Of a DNA stretch of 64,000 nucleotides, positions 8,939 to 17,194 are shown one piece after another. A program made the position numbers and the translations under genes. The stretch covers positions 30,991 through 94,990 of the forward strand of contig JADJSZ010000022.1 in assembly GCA_016711405.1 (NCBI GenBank), read 5' to 3'. The notes beneath the pieces are model-generated. The model saw only the letters and a list, made by a program, of their open reading frames with translations, did no database searches and was not told the DNA's origin. Every line of letters begins with the position of its first letter. The first letter of the stretch is position 1. Source of the stretch: Candidatus Hadersleviella danica. GTDB lineage: Bacteria > Chloroflexota > Anaerolineae > Promineifilales > Promineifilaceae.

Positions 8939-10081
8939 ATGGACTCTCTACACACCGAAAACCTGATTATTGGGGCTGGGCCTGCGGGGTTGGCCATGGC
9001 GGGGCAGTTGCGGCGGGCGGGGCGGCCGTTTCTCCTCCTCGAACAGAGCCAGCAGGTGGCCAATGCGTGGCGCAACCATTACGACAGGCTCCACCTGCAC
9101 ACCATAAAGGCCACTTCCCACCTGCCCTTCAAGCCGTTCCCCGCCCACTTTCCCCAATACATTCCCCGCCAAATGCTGGTGGATTATTACGACGAGTACC
9201 AGCGGGAAATGGACATTCAGCCCCAGTTTGGGCAAGAGGTGGTGGCGATTCGCCGCGCTGAAGGGGGGGGATGGACGGCCGCTACGGCTCAAGGGCGGGT
9301 GTACACGGCCGAGCGCGTCATCCTCTGCACGGGCTTTAATCGGCTGATGCAGATCCCCACATGGCCGGGGCAAGAGGGGTATCGCGGCTCTATCGAACAC
9401 AGCCGAAGCTACAAAAACGGCCGCCCTTATGTCAATCAAACGGTGTTGGTGGTGGGCATGGGCAACACGGGGGCGGAAATCGCGCTCGATTTGGTGGAGG
9501 CGGGGGCACGGCCGTCTATCTCCCTGCGCGGCCCCATCAACATTATCCCGCGCGATGTGCTGGGACGGCCGACCCAACAAACGGCCATGCTCCTCGCCAA
9601 ACTACCCACCCGCGTTGGCGATGCCATCGGCATTTTGGTGCGCAAACTGACCGTGGGCGATTTGAGCCGCTATGGCATTGCCACGCCCGCCTTGCCCCCC
9701 GCCGCCCAACTGCGCACCCTTGGGCAAACGCCTGTCATAGATTTGGGGACGGTGGCGCATATTAAAGCGGGGCGCATTCAGATTGTGCCCGCTATTGAGC
9801 AATTTAAGGAGGAGAGTCTGCTCTTTGCCGATGGGCAAACGCGCCAATTTGACCATGTGATTTTGGCCACGGGCTACCACACAGGCGTGGGGGAATTGGT
9901 GGAAAACGGCCGTCAACTGCTCAACCCCCTTGGCCACCCCGCCCACTGGCGCGGTACAGGCGAACACGCGGGTCTCTACCTCCTTGGCTATGATGCTTAT
10001 TCGACAGGTGGCTTGCTCCACAGCATTCGCCTGCAATCGGCCGAAATAGCGGCCGAGATTGGCGGTGAAAAGAAGAAGTGA
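8939..10081 (+). CDS. FAD/NAD(P)-dependent flavin monooxygenase (CzcO/YUCCA-like)
   Basis: A 380-aa class-B-type flavin monooxygenase. FAD Rossmann motif IIGAGPAGLAMAG (10-22), NADPH Rossmann motif VVGMGNTGAEIALDL (about 173-187), and conserved ATGYHTGV near residue 312. The length suits FMO-like oxidoreductases that hydroxylate or oxidise small substrates; substrate unknown. The start directly abuts an iterated-word leader. It is followed by the GAF kinase after 48 bases, so the two may be co-transcribed. Confidence 0.85.
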   Translation: MDSLHTENLIIGAGPAGLAMAGQLRRAGRPFLLLEQSQQVANAWRNHYDRLHLHTIKATSHLPFKPFPAHFPQYIPRQMLVDYYDEYQREMDIQPQFGQEVVAIRRAEGGGWTAATAQGRVYTAERVILCTGFNRLMQIPTWPGQEGYRGSIEHSRSYKNGRPYVNQTVLVVGMGNTGAEIALDLVEAGARPSISLRGPINIIPRDVLGRPTQQTAMLLAKLPTRVGDAIGILVRKLTVGDLSRYGIATPALPPAAQLRTLGQTPVIDLGTVAHIKAGRIQIVPAIEQFKEESLLFADGQTRQFDHVILATGYHTGVGELVENGRQLLNPLGHPAHWRGTGEHAGLYLLGYDAYSTGGLLHSIRLQSAEIAAEIGGEKKK

Positions 10082-10129
10082 AAGGTCCGCAACCTTTCAG
10101 CTTTTCCCCTTTTCCCTTCCCCCCCCCCC

Positions 10130-12535
10130 ATGCCCCCCGACCCCCAACCCATCCCCGTGCGCCAAATGCTGGACCAAGACTTGTACAACAAGTTACCGGC
10201 CGTGGCGTGGTGGGTCGCCTTTGTCTACAGTTTCCTCGCAGTGGTCAATATGGCCATCCCTTCGGAATTACAGACACTGGTGGTGTGCATTTGTGTGGTC
10301 ATTGTGGGCATTATGGTGCTGTGTCGCTATTTGCTCCGCACAGGGCGTGTGCCAGTCCGCCATATCCATGGGTTTGCTGTTTTGGCTATGGGCGTGCCTC
10401 TGCTCAGCGAGGGGCTGATACAGATGGCGTTATCGGGAGATGCCAAAGATACGGTGGGGATTTTGCTGTTGCTGATGGGGATGAGCTATTTTTTCTTGGA
10501 TACGCGCTGGATGCTTCTTATTATTGGGTATGCTCTTATTCCGTGGCTCCTTATGGCCATGCGGGCAGAATGGAGCACGGAGTGGGTGAACCACGGGGTG
10601 GCTTTTGTAGCGGCCGTGGTGGGCAGTTTGCTCATCCAAACGACCAATATGAAAACCCTGAGCCGCTTTTATCTGTTGCAAACACAGGAATTGCTCCAGC
10701 GAACTGAATTGCAACGCCGGGCAGGGCGGTTGGAAGCGGCCGTGCAAATTGCCCAAAACATCAACAGTACCCTTGATTTGCCCCACATGCTCGAGTACGT
10801 TGTGCAATCATTGGTCAGCAATTATTCTAGCGACAACGTCTGTATTATGCTGTTTGATGAAGAAAAGGGGGAGCTAGAATATCGTGCCGGCACTTACCAC
10901 AAAGGGTGGGAATACCGCCAAAGCATTCAACAAGGTGTGATGGGGTGGGCGATGCGCCACCAAAAAGTGGTTTGTGTCAACAATGTGGCCGAAGACCCCC
11001 GCTATATCGTCACTCCCTACAACCCCGACACCCGCTCTGAGCTAACCATTCCTTTGCGGGTGCGCCACAAGCGGCTGGGGGTTTTGGATGTGCAATCGAG
11101 CCAAGTAAACGCTTTCCATGCCGAGGAAATTGGCTATCTCACCCTATTGGCCGACCAAGTGGCCATCGCCATTGGCAATGCGATGCTCTACCAAAAGGAG
11201 CAACAAGCGCGACAAGTTTCCGAAGCGTTGCGCCAAATTGGGCAGGAGCTAAATAGTTCGCTCGATTTAACCAAAATTTTGGATTTGGTGCTGGGATATG
11301 TCTTGGAATTGGTCCACACAGCACGGGTTTCGGTCATTTTACAACGGGAAGAGGGATTGCAGGTGATGGCCGTGCATGGAGTGCCGCCCGATGGCCACCC
11401 TTTGCCCCACCTTGTGCCAAACCGTTTTAACAGCTCTGGCGCATTTAACATTCTTTTTGAGAGCAAACGGCCGTTGCACATCCCCGATGTTTCCCAGTGG
11501 CCCAATTGGCAATTCCGCGACAATTGGCCGAAAGCCTACACATGGTTGGGGGTTCCCATTGTCGAGGCGGGGCAAACCATTGGGCTGTTTTCGCTGACGC
11601 GGCAGGAGGTACGGCCGTTTACGGCCGAAGAAATTGACCTCGCCCTGCTGTTGGCCGACCAAGCGGCCGTGGCGCTTAAAAACGCCCAGCTCTACCAGAA
11701 AGTGGTCACATTTAGCGAGCAAATGGAAGAGGAGGTGGCCAAGCGCACGGCCGAAATTAGCCATGCCTACGCCGAACTGGAGCAACTCGACCACGCCAAA
11801 GAGAGTTACATTCGCATTTTGGCCCACGAGCTACGCACCCCACTGACAGGGTTGCAAAATTACACCCAATTACTGGCGCGGGAAACGGCCGCCAACCCCG
11901 CGCCGCGCACCCAGCGCATTGTGCAAGGGTTGCAGACAGGCATCCAGCGGCTCCACCAAATGGCGGAGATGCTCAACGATGTGATGCGCCTTGATAGTGG
12001 AACGTTGACCCTTTCGCCCGTTATCTTTGCCCCGCACGAACTTTTGGCCGAGGTGGTGGAGCAGATTCAACAGCAGTTGGCCAGCCGGGAACAAACGGCC
12101 GTGCTTTCCCCCACTCTGGCCGATTTGCCCTCGCTAACGGCCGATTACAACCTCCTGACCAAGCTCTTCCACCACCTACTCAGCAACGCCATTAAGTACA
12201 CCCCCAACGGCGGAAGGATTACATTGCACGGCCAGCGCCGTGAATGCCCTGCCGACGGCCGTGATGGGGTAGAATTGTGCGTCGAGGATACGGGCATTGG
12301 CATTCCGCCCCACCTCCTCGAAACCATCTTCCACAAGTTTTACCAAACAGGGGATATTGCCCTCTACTCGTCCCACACCACCCAGTTCCAAGGCGGTGGG
12401 CCGGGGCTAGGCTTGCCCATTGCCCAAGGCATTGCCCACGCTCACGGGGGCAAACTGTGGGCCACCAGCCCCGGCCACGACGAACTCACCTTGCCGGGGA
12501 GCTGTTTTCATCTATGGCTTCCACTAGAGAGATAG
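10130..12535 (+). CDS. Membrane-anchored GAF-domain sensor histidine kinase
   Basis: An 801-aa hybrid-free sensor kinase. About six membrane segments occupy residues 20-185 (WWVAFVYSFLAVVNMA onward). A short coil is followed by two GAF domains (about 205-355 and 365-525), HisKA with H566 in AHELRTPLTG, and HATPase_c (about 670-800) with LLSNAIKYTPNGG, DTGIGIP and GPGLGLPIAQG. GAF domains suggest small-molecule, haem or redox input. No response regulator is adjacent. The start ATG 10130 sits in a C-rich tract without Shine-Dalgarno. The 3' end overlaps a TCTATC word repeat. Confidence 0.9.
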   Translation: MPPDPQPIPVRQMLDQDLYNKLPAVAWWVAFVYSFLAVVNMAIPSELQTLVVCICVVIVGIMVLCRYLLRTGRVPVRHIHGFAVLAMGVPLLSEGLIQMALSGDAKDTVGILLLLMGMSYFFLDTRWMLLIIGYALIPWLLMAMRAEWSTEWVNHGVAFVAAVVGSLLIQTTNMKTLSRFYLLQTQELLQRTELQRRAGRLEAAVQIAQNINSTLDLPHMLEYVVQSLVSNYSSDNVCIMLFDEEKGELEYRAGTYHKGWEYRQSIQQGVMGWAMRHQKVVCVNNVAEDPRYIVTPYNPDTRSELTIPLRVRHKRLGVLDVQSSQVNAFHAEEIGYLTLLADQVAIAIGNAMLYQKEQQARQVSEALRQIGQELNSSLDLTKILDLVLGYVLELVHTARVSVILQREEGLQVMAVHGVPPDGHPLPHLVPNRFNSSGAFNILFESKRPLHIPDVSQWPNWQFRDNWPKAYTWLGVPIVEAGQTIGLFSLTRQEVRPFTAEEIDLALLLADQAAVALKNAQLYQKVVTFSEQMEEEVAKRTAEISHAYAELEQLDHAKESYIRILAHELRTPLTGLQNYTQLLARETAANPAPRTQRIVQGLQTGIQRLHQMAEMLNDVMRLDSGTLTLSPVIFAPHELLAEVVEQIQQQLASREQTAVLSPTLADLPSLTADYNLLTKLFHHLLSNAIKYTPNGGRITLHGQRRECPADGRDGVELCVEDTGIGIPPHLLETIFHKFYQTGDIALYSSHTTQFQGGGPGLGLPIAQGIAHAHGGKLWATSPGHDELTLPGSCFHLWLPLER

Positions 12536-12590
12536 AGGGCGACTTGGTAGGTAAAATAATTATGTTTCCTCTATCTCTATCTCCTATCTG
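12528..12590. terminator. Mirrored GATAGAGG / CCTCTATC hairpin
   Basis: AGAGAGATAGAGGG overlaps the end of the kinase gene and is mirrored by CCTCTATCTCTATCTCCTATC downstream. It can fold into a stem across about 30 loop bases; likely the kinase terminator. Confidence 0.5.
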
Positions 12591-12631
12591 GATAGTTAGC
12601 AGAAAATTGACTGGCAGGAGTAACTGAACCA

Positions 12632-13087
12632 ATGAGTGAGAAACCAACCGATTCGTTTGAGGGATTTATCTCGGCCGCAGGGGTGATTTTGGCCGTTTCC
12701 TACCCCATTTTGGCCCTCTCGACAGGAGTACGGGCTGTGTACCAGCTTTTTCTCAAAGATGGTGTGGCCAATTATTGGGGACCAGCCATGACCTTGCTGG
12801 CGGCGAGTTGCTACCTGACCGCCACGGCAGGTATTGTGTACCGCGAAAAGTGGGGCATGAAGGCGTGGAAACTTTCGGTGTGGGTGCTGGGTTTTGAGAC
12901 GCTAATGACCTTTATTGTGGGCACATTGAGCTATATCTACCCCGAGCAAATTGGGGGCACAGCGTGGCGCCATTTTGGGGCAGATTATGGCTATTTTCCC
13001 CTCTTCCAGCCCCTTTTGGGATTGGCATGGTTGTTCAACGGCCGTACCATTCGCGCCTACGCCTCTGTCGTCCTCGCCCCCAAATAA
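12632..13087 (+). CDS. Four-TM membrane protein, hypothetical
   Basis: A 151-aa protein with four predicted membrane helices (about 12-35, 48-68, 78-100 and 118-136), not assigned to a known family. The start has an AGGAG ribosome site 11 bases upstream. It lies 13 bases before hisC's start and on the same strand, so it may share a transcript with the histidine genes, but nothing in the protein indicates a role in that pathway. Confidence 0.65.
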   Translation: MSEKPTDSFEGFISAAGVILAVSYPILALSTGVRAVYQLFLKDGVANYWGPAMTLLAASCYLTATAGIVYREKWGMKAWKLSVWVLGFETLMTFIVGTLSYIYPEQIGGTAWRHFGADYGYFPLFQPLLGLAWLFNGRTIRAYASVVLAPK

Positions 13088-13100
13088 CCTCAACTCCTCC

Positions 13101-14231
13101 ATGACCATTCCCAATTCACCATTCACCATTCACCATTCACAATTCATCCGCCCCGACATCGTCGGCATGGAGCCATACACGCCCATCGTCCCCTTTGAGG
13201 TGCTTTCGCGGCAGTTGGGCTTTGCCCCCGAAGAGATTGTAAAGCTAGACGCGAACGAGAACCCCTATGGCCCATCGCCCAAGGCATTAGCGGCGATGCA
13301 AGACGGCCGCTATTACCACATCTACCCCGACCCGGCCGCCACCGAACTACGCGAAGCGATTAGCGGCTATGTGGGCGTGCCCGCGGAGCGGTTGGTGGTG
13401 GGCATGGGCGCCGATGAGCTGATAGATTTGGTTTTGCGCGTCGTTTTAGCCCCCCAAGACAAGGTGTTGGATTGCCCGCCCTCGTTTGGGATGTACCCAT
13501 TTTCGACTTATGTCAATTTAGGGCAGTATGTCACGGTGAATCGCACGGCCGATTTTGGCCTTGATGTGGCGGGAATTGAAGCGGCCGTGGCCAGCCACCC
13601 CCCCACCAAACTGCTCTTCCTCTGCTCGCCCAACAACCCCAGCGGCAACCTCATCAGCGACGACGACCTGCGCCGTCTCCTGCAACTGCCCGTGCTGGTG
13701 GTGCTAGATGAGGCGTATATCGAGTTCGCCCAAGTGCAGGGCGCGACTTCGCACATTGGCTGGACGGCCGACTATGACAATTTGTGCGTTCTGCGAACCT
13801 TTAGCAAGCTGGCGGGCTTGGCGGGTTTGCGCGTGGGGTACGGCGCGTTCCCCACATGGCTTGTGCCCCACCTGATGAAAATCAAACAGCCCTACAATGT
13901 GAATGTGGCCGCCAATTTGGCCGCCCAAGGGGCATTGCAAGATGTGGCGTGGTTGGAGGAGCATGTGGCCTTGCTGGTGCAGGAGCGGGAGGCGATGACG
14001 GCCGCACTGGCCGAATTCGACTTTTTACGGCCGTTTCCCAGCCAATCCAACTTTGTGCTGTGCGAGGTGGTCGGCCGTTCGGCCAAAGAATTGAAACTGC
14101 GCTTGCAGAGCGAGTATGGGGTGCTGGTGCGCCACTACAGCAACGAATTGCTCAACAACTACATCCGCATCACCGCTGGTCGGCCGCAAGATACAGCACG
14201 ACTCTTGGCCGCTTTGCGGAGTGAAAAGTAA
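13101..14231 (+). CDS. hisC: Histidinol-phosphate aminotransferase
   Basis: PLP enzyme converting imidazole-acetol phosphate to histidinol phosphate. A 376-aa class I/II aminotransferase. Visible: KLDANENPYGPSP near the N-terminus, CSPNNPSGN, VLDEAYIEF, and Schiff-base K236 in RTFSKLAGLAGLRVGYG, then NYIRITAG. The frame is open upstream to 12951, but that stretch overlaps the previous gene. ATG 13101 is the only start that keeps the conserved IRPDIVGMEPYTP. As a result, the first 17 or so residues are encoded by an ATTCACC word repeat. Next in line is hisB. Confidence 0.93.
   Translation: MTIPNSPFTIHHSQFIRPDIVGMEPYTPIVPFEVLSRQLGFAPEEIVKLDANENPYGPSPKALAAMQDGRYYHIYPDPAATELREAISGYVGVPAERLVVGMGADELIDLVLRVVLAPQDKVLDCPPSFGMYPFSTYVNLGQYVTVNRTADFGLDVAGIEAAVASHPPTKLLFLCSPNNPSGNLISDDDLRRLLQLPVLVVLDEAYIEFAQVQGATSHIGWTADYDNLCVLRTFSKLAGLAGLRVGYGAFPTWLVPHLMKIKQPYNVNVAANLAAQGALQDVAWLEEHVALLVQEREAMTAALAEFDFLRPFPSQSNFVLCEVVGRSAKELKLRLQSEYGVLVRHYSNELLNNYIRITAGRPQDTARLLAALRSEK
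13106..13146. repeat. ATTCACC word repeat translated as hisC N-terminus
   Basis: ATTCACCATTCACC words are repeated four times just after the hisC ATG and read in frame as PNSPFTIHHSQF. This is the clearest case of a spacer repeat lying inside coding sequence. Confidence 0.8.
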
Positions 14232-14288
14232 AAAGTGAAAAGTAAGACGTAGCTGACCGACTGACCGACTGAGAGACTGATAGACTTC
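14222..14288. repeat. AAAAGT and GACTGACC words between hisC and hisB
   Basis: AAAAGTAAAAAGTGAAAAGT is followed by GACCGACTGACCGACTGAGA and ends GATAGACTTCC directly before the hisB ATG, with no Shine-Dalgarno. It resembles the leaders of pgk, the monooxygenase, the LOG protein and the first YeeE gene. Confidence 0.8.
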
Positions 14289-14289
14289 C

Positions 14290-14892
14290 ATGAGAACTGC
14301 AACGATTACACGGACAACAAAAGAGACCGATATTGCCATCACGCTGGGGTTGGATGGGACGGGGCAACCTTCGATTAGCACGGGTGTGGGCTTTTTGGAC
14401 CACATGCTCACGGCCGTGGCCGTGCATGGCCTCTTCGATTTGCAGGTGAAGGCGGTGGGGGATTTGCACATTGACCCACACCACACCATCGAAGATGTGG
14501 GCATTGTGTTGGGGCAATGTTTGGATAAGGCGTTGGGCGGCCGAAGCGGCATCCAACGCATGGGGCACGCCTATGTGACAATGGATGAGGCGTTGGCGTT
14601 TGCGGCCGTGGATTTAAGCGGCCGTCCCTACTCTGTCTTCCATGCCCAGTGGCACACCCCCGCCATTGGCCAATTCCCCACCTCGCTGGTCGAGCATTTT
14701 TTCGAGTCGGTGGCCTTCCACGGCCGTCTCAACCTTCATGCGCGGGTCGAATACGGCCGCGATGACCACCACCAAGCGGAGGCGTTGTTCAAGGCACTAG
14801 CGCGGGCGTTACGAGCGGCCGTAGAACCCGACCCTCGCCGGGTGGGCATCGCTTCCACCAAAGGCACGCTCTGTCAGTTAATCGGTCTTTAA
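14290..14892 (+). CDS. hisB: Imidazoleglycerol-phosphate dehydratase
   Basis: Monofunctional 200-aa IGPD of histidine biosynthesis, removing water to give imidazole-acetol phosphate. Metal-binding motifs are all present: GFLDHMLTA, DPHHTIEDVGI, a second DDHHQAEALFKALARAL and C-terminal STKGTL. No fused histidinol-phosphatase domain. It is preceded by hisC and followed by hisH after an unusual 310-base gap. Confidence 0.97.
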   Translation: MRTATITRTTKETDIAITLGLDGTGQPSISTGVGFLDHMLTAVAVHGLFDLQVKAVGDLHIDPHHTIEDVGIVLGQCLDKALGGRSGIQRMGHAYVTMDEALAFAAVDLSGRPYSVFHAQWHTPAIGQFPTSLVEHFFESVAFHGRLNLHARVEYGRDDHHQAEALFKALARALRAAVEPDPRRVGIASTKGTLCQLIGL

Positions 14893-14903
14893 GAGGCAAC
14901 TTG

Positions 14904-15090
14904 TCATTGGGTGTGCCCTACTTTGGCCATACCGCTTAAAGCCTGAAGTTCTTCATCCGATTGTGTTAAAGTTGGCGGATCCATGGTGGGATTTTGGTAA
15001 GGGCGTAAATGGCCAATGATCGCGAACCCCTGGCTGGGCAACCCGCACCAGCCGTTGTTTTAAATCGAGGGTGATAAACCTTGGACTCAT
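14904..15090 (-). pseudogene. Possible small reverse-strand gene with one-base frameshift
   Basis: The minus strand from ATG 15090 has a GGAG ribosome site 6 bases upstream and starts MSPRFITLDLKQRLVRVAQ. The frame closes early at 14953. Removing one base of the GGG at 14998-15000 instead gives a clean 61-residue protein ending AKVGHTQ at 14904. It lies antisense between hisB and hisH. No family recognised. It could be a real small gene with an indel, or chance. Confidence 0.35.
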
Positions 15091-15202
15091 TTTGTTCTCC
15101 AAAATGCAAATCCTGAATGCAGTTCCCCAAAATAACTACTGAAAGGTAATGTATGGCTGGCAGACTGTAAATAGCGAGGAAAAAGACCAAAAAGACTAAC
15201 CC

Positions 15203-15814
15203 ATGACCCACATTGTAATGATTGACTATGGCGCGGGTAACATCCGCTCCGCTTTTAAGGCATTTGAGCATTTGGGAGCCGATATTGAGCTAACTAGTGA
15301 CCCGCGCCGCGTGCTGAAAGGGGATAAACTGGTGTTGCCCGGCGTGGGCGCGTTTGGCGCGGGCATGGCCGAACTGCGCCGCCGCGATTTGGAAGACCCG
15401 ATACACGAGGCTGTCGGCCGTGGCATTCCCCTGCTGGGCATCTGCGTCGGGATGCAATACCTGTTTGAGACGAGCGACGAAATGGGCCAGCACACAGGTT
15501 TGGGGCTAATCCCCGGCCGTGTCACCCGTTTTGAGCCATCCCCAGACCACAAAGTGCCCCACATGGGCTGGAACCAACTCCACCATGACCAAACCCACCC
15601 CCTGCTGAAAGGGGTGGACAACGGAGCGTATTGCTACTTCGTCCATTCTTATTACTGCATCCCCACCCAGCCTGAAGACACCGTGGCCACGGCCGACTAC
15701 GGCCGTGATTTTTGCGCCATCGTCGGCCGTGGTAACATCTTCGGGCTACAATTCCACCCCGAAAAAAGCCACACCATCGGCCTACGCATCCTGCAAAACT
15801 TCATAGAGAGCTAA
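15203..15814 (+). CDS. hisH: Imidazole glycerol phosphate synthase, glutaminase subunit
   Basis: Class I glutamine amidotransferase of 203 aa that supplies ammonia to HisF. The triad is complete: C81 in GICVGMQYL, and H185 and E187 in QFHPEKS. The N-terminal IDYGAGNIRS is diagnostic. hisF and hisA are not in the window, so the pathway is only partly clustered (hisC-hisB-hisH). It is followed by a repeat spacer and an acetyltransferase. Confidence 0.97.
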   Translation: MTHIVMIDYGAGNIRSAFKAFEHLGADIELTSDPRRVLKGDKLVLPGVGAFGAGMAELRRRDLEDPIHEAVGRGIPLLGICVGMQYLFETSDEMGQHTGLGLIPGRVTRFEPSPDHKVPHMGWNQLHHDQTHPLLKGVDNGAYCYFVHSYYCIPTQPEDTVATADYGRDFCAIVGRGNIFGLQFHPEKSHTIGLRILQNFIES

Positions 15815-15880
15815 TCAGCGAGTCAGCATTTCAGCCAGTCAGCCCATTCCGCAATCCCCATTCCGCATTCCGCATTTCCC
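15815..15880. repeat. AGTCAGC and ATTCCGC words
   Basis: AGCGAGTCAGCATTTCAGCC words run into CATTCCGCATTCCGCATTTCCC, which ends directly at the acetyltransferase ATG. Confidence 0.75.
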
Positions 15881-16399
15881 ATGATTCGCCCCCTGACCAT
15901 CTCCGACTTTGTGCCTTACCACGCTTTGCGGCGGCAGGCATTGGCCAGCGACCCGTTTTCGTTCCACACAACGATGGCCGATTGGAACGGCCGTACCCTT
16001 GCCGAACACGAACGCCGCTTCCGTTACACCCTCAACCAGCCCGATAACTTCATTTTGGGGGCATGGGCGGAAGCGGAAAAGGGGAAGCAATTGGTGGGCA
16101 TGACCGCCTTCGAGCGGTATCAACGGGAAAGAATTCGCCATAAAGGGTATATTTGGGGAGTCTACCTTGTGCCCGAACAGCGCGGCCGTGGTTTGGGGAG
16201 TAAACTATTCGATACGGCTGTGCAAATGGCTCAAGAATTCGCTGGTTTGCGCCAAATCCAACTAACCGTCATGGCTCACAATGACCATGCCCTGCGCTTG
16301 TACCAATCTCGTGGTTTCCAAATTTTTGGCCACGAAAAAGCGGCCATGATTGCCAACGGCCGTGTTTACGACGAATTACACATGCAACTCCTTTTTTAG
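15881..16399 (+). CDS. GNAT-family N-acetyltransferase
   Basis: A 172-aa acetyl-CoA-dependent acetyltransferase. Motif A with the acetyl-CoA pyrophosphate loop is VYLVPEQRGRGLGSKLF (about 93-110); motif B is NDHALRLYQSRGFQIFG. The substrate (amine of a small molecule or protein) is unknown. It has repeat words on both sides and no Shine-Dalgarno; TTTCCC abuts the ATG. Confidence 0.85.
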   Translation: MIRPLTISDFVPYHALRRQALASDPFSFHTTMADWNGRTLAEHERRFRYTLNQPDNFILGAWAEAEKGKQLVGMTAFERYQRERIRHKGYIWGVYLVPEQRGRGLGSKLFDTAVQMAQEFAGLRQIQLTVMAHNDHALRLYQSRGFQIFGHEKAAMIANGRVYDELHMQLLF

Positions 16400-16403
16400 C
16401 CCA

Positions 16404-16475
16404 TCAGTCTTTCAGTCTTTCAGTCTTTCAGCAACGACTGACCGACTGACAGACTGATAGACTGACAGACTTCCT
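16404..16475. repeat. CAGTCTTT and GACTGACAGACTGATA words
   Basis: CAGTCTTTCAGTCTTTCAG is followed by its near mirror, GACTGACCGACTGACAGACT, ending GACAGACTTCCT at the LOG-protein ATG. It could form a hairpin and also serves as the leader. Confidence 0.8.
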
Positions 16476-17057
16476 ATGAAACGCATCTGTGTCTACTGCG
16501 GCTCCAGCCCCGGAGCATATCCCAAATACATGCAAGTCGCGCAAGAACTCGGCCGTGAACTGGCCGAGCGCGGCATTGAACTCGTCTACGGCGGCGGTAG
16601 CGTCGGCCTGATGGGTGGCGTGGCCAACGCCGTCCTCGACGCAGGCGGAACCGTTCACGGCGTAATACCCCGTGGCCTGTTCGACCGCGAAGTGCCCCAC
16701 CGCACCCTCACCCACCTCTACGAAGTCGGTTCTATGCACGAGCGCAAAGCCCTCATGGCCGAACTTTCCGATGGTTTCCTCACCCTCCCCGGCGGGATTG
16801 GCACATTGGAAGAGCTATTCGAGAGCTGGAGTTGGATTCAGTTGGGCATCTACAAAAAGCCGTGCGGGTTGCTCAACATGGATGGCTACTATGACCACCT
16901 GCTCGCCTTCCTCGACAAAACAGTTCAACAAGGGTTCGTGCGCCGTAACCACCACGATATGGTCTTAGTGGACAACGACCCCATCCGCCTCCTCGACCGC
17001 CTCACCGAATACCAACCACAGTTGGTAAGTAGGTGGATGGGGAAGGATGAGATTTAG
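16476..17057 (+). CDS. LOG-family nucleoside 5'-monophosphate phosphoribohydrolase
   Basis: A 193-aa lysine-decarboxylase-like/LOG protein. Signature VYGGGSVGLMGGVANA (about 37-52) and PGGIGTLEELFE (about 105-116), the phosphoribohydrolase active-site motif. Bacterial homologues cleave AMP-type nucleotides, including cytokinin precursors, to base plus ribose 5-phosphate. The usual length for the short family. It is followed by a mirrored TCTATC repeat. Confidence 0.88.
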   Translation: MKRICVYCGSSPGAYPKYMQVAQELGRELAERGIELVYGGGSVGLMGGVANAVLDAGGTVHGVIPRGLFDREVPHRTLTHLYEVGSMHERKALMAELSDGFLTLPGGIGTLEELFESWSWIQLGIYKKPCGLLNMDGYYDHLLAFLDKTVQQGFVRRNHHDMVLVDNDPIRLLDRLTEYQPQLVSRWMGKDEI

Positions 17058-17160
17058 ATAGAGTGTAGAGATAGAGATAGAGGGGAATGCAGTAGGCCAG
17101 CCAACTAAGAACCCCTCTATCTCTATCTCCTATCTCTATCTATGAATAACCAGTAACCAA
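17058..17160. terminator. Mirrored GATAGAG / CTCTATC hairpin
   Basis: TAGAGATAGAGATAGAGGGG (about 17066-17084) mirrors CCCCTCTATCTCTATCTCC (17115 on). It is followed by AATAACCAGTAACC words. A strong stem with a 30-base loop; probable terminator of the LOG gene. Confidence 0.55.
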
Positions 17161-17194
17161 TAACGAATAACCTACCCTACAGGAGAAAACCATC

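Noticed and set aside
14966..15271. 101-codon minus-strand frame overlapping hisH start
   Set aside because: It begins inside hisH, has no ribosome site and overlaps the better-supported small ORF in another frame.
16404..16475. Tandem words here and elsewhere as CRISPR arrays
   Set aside because: Units are only 6-12 bases with no unique spacers of constant length and no cas genes.
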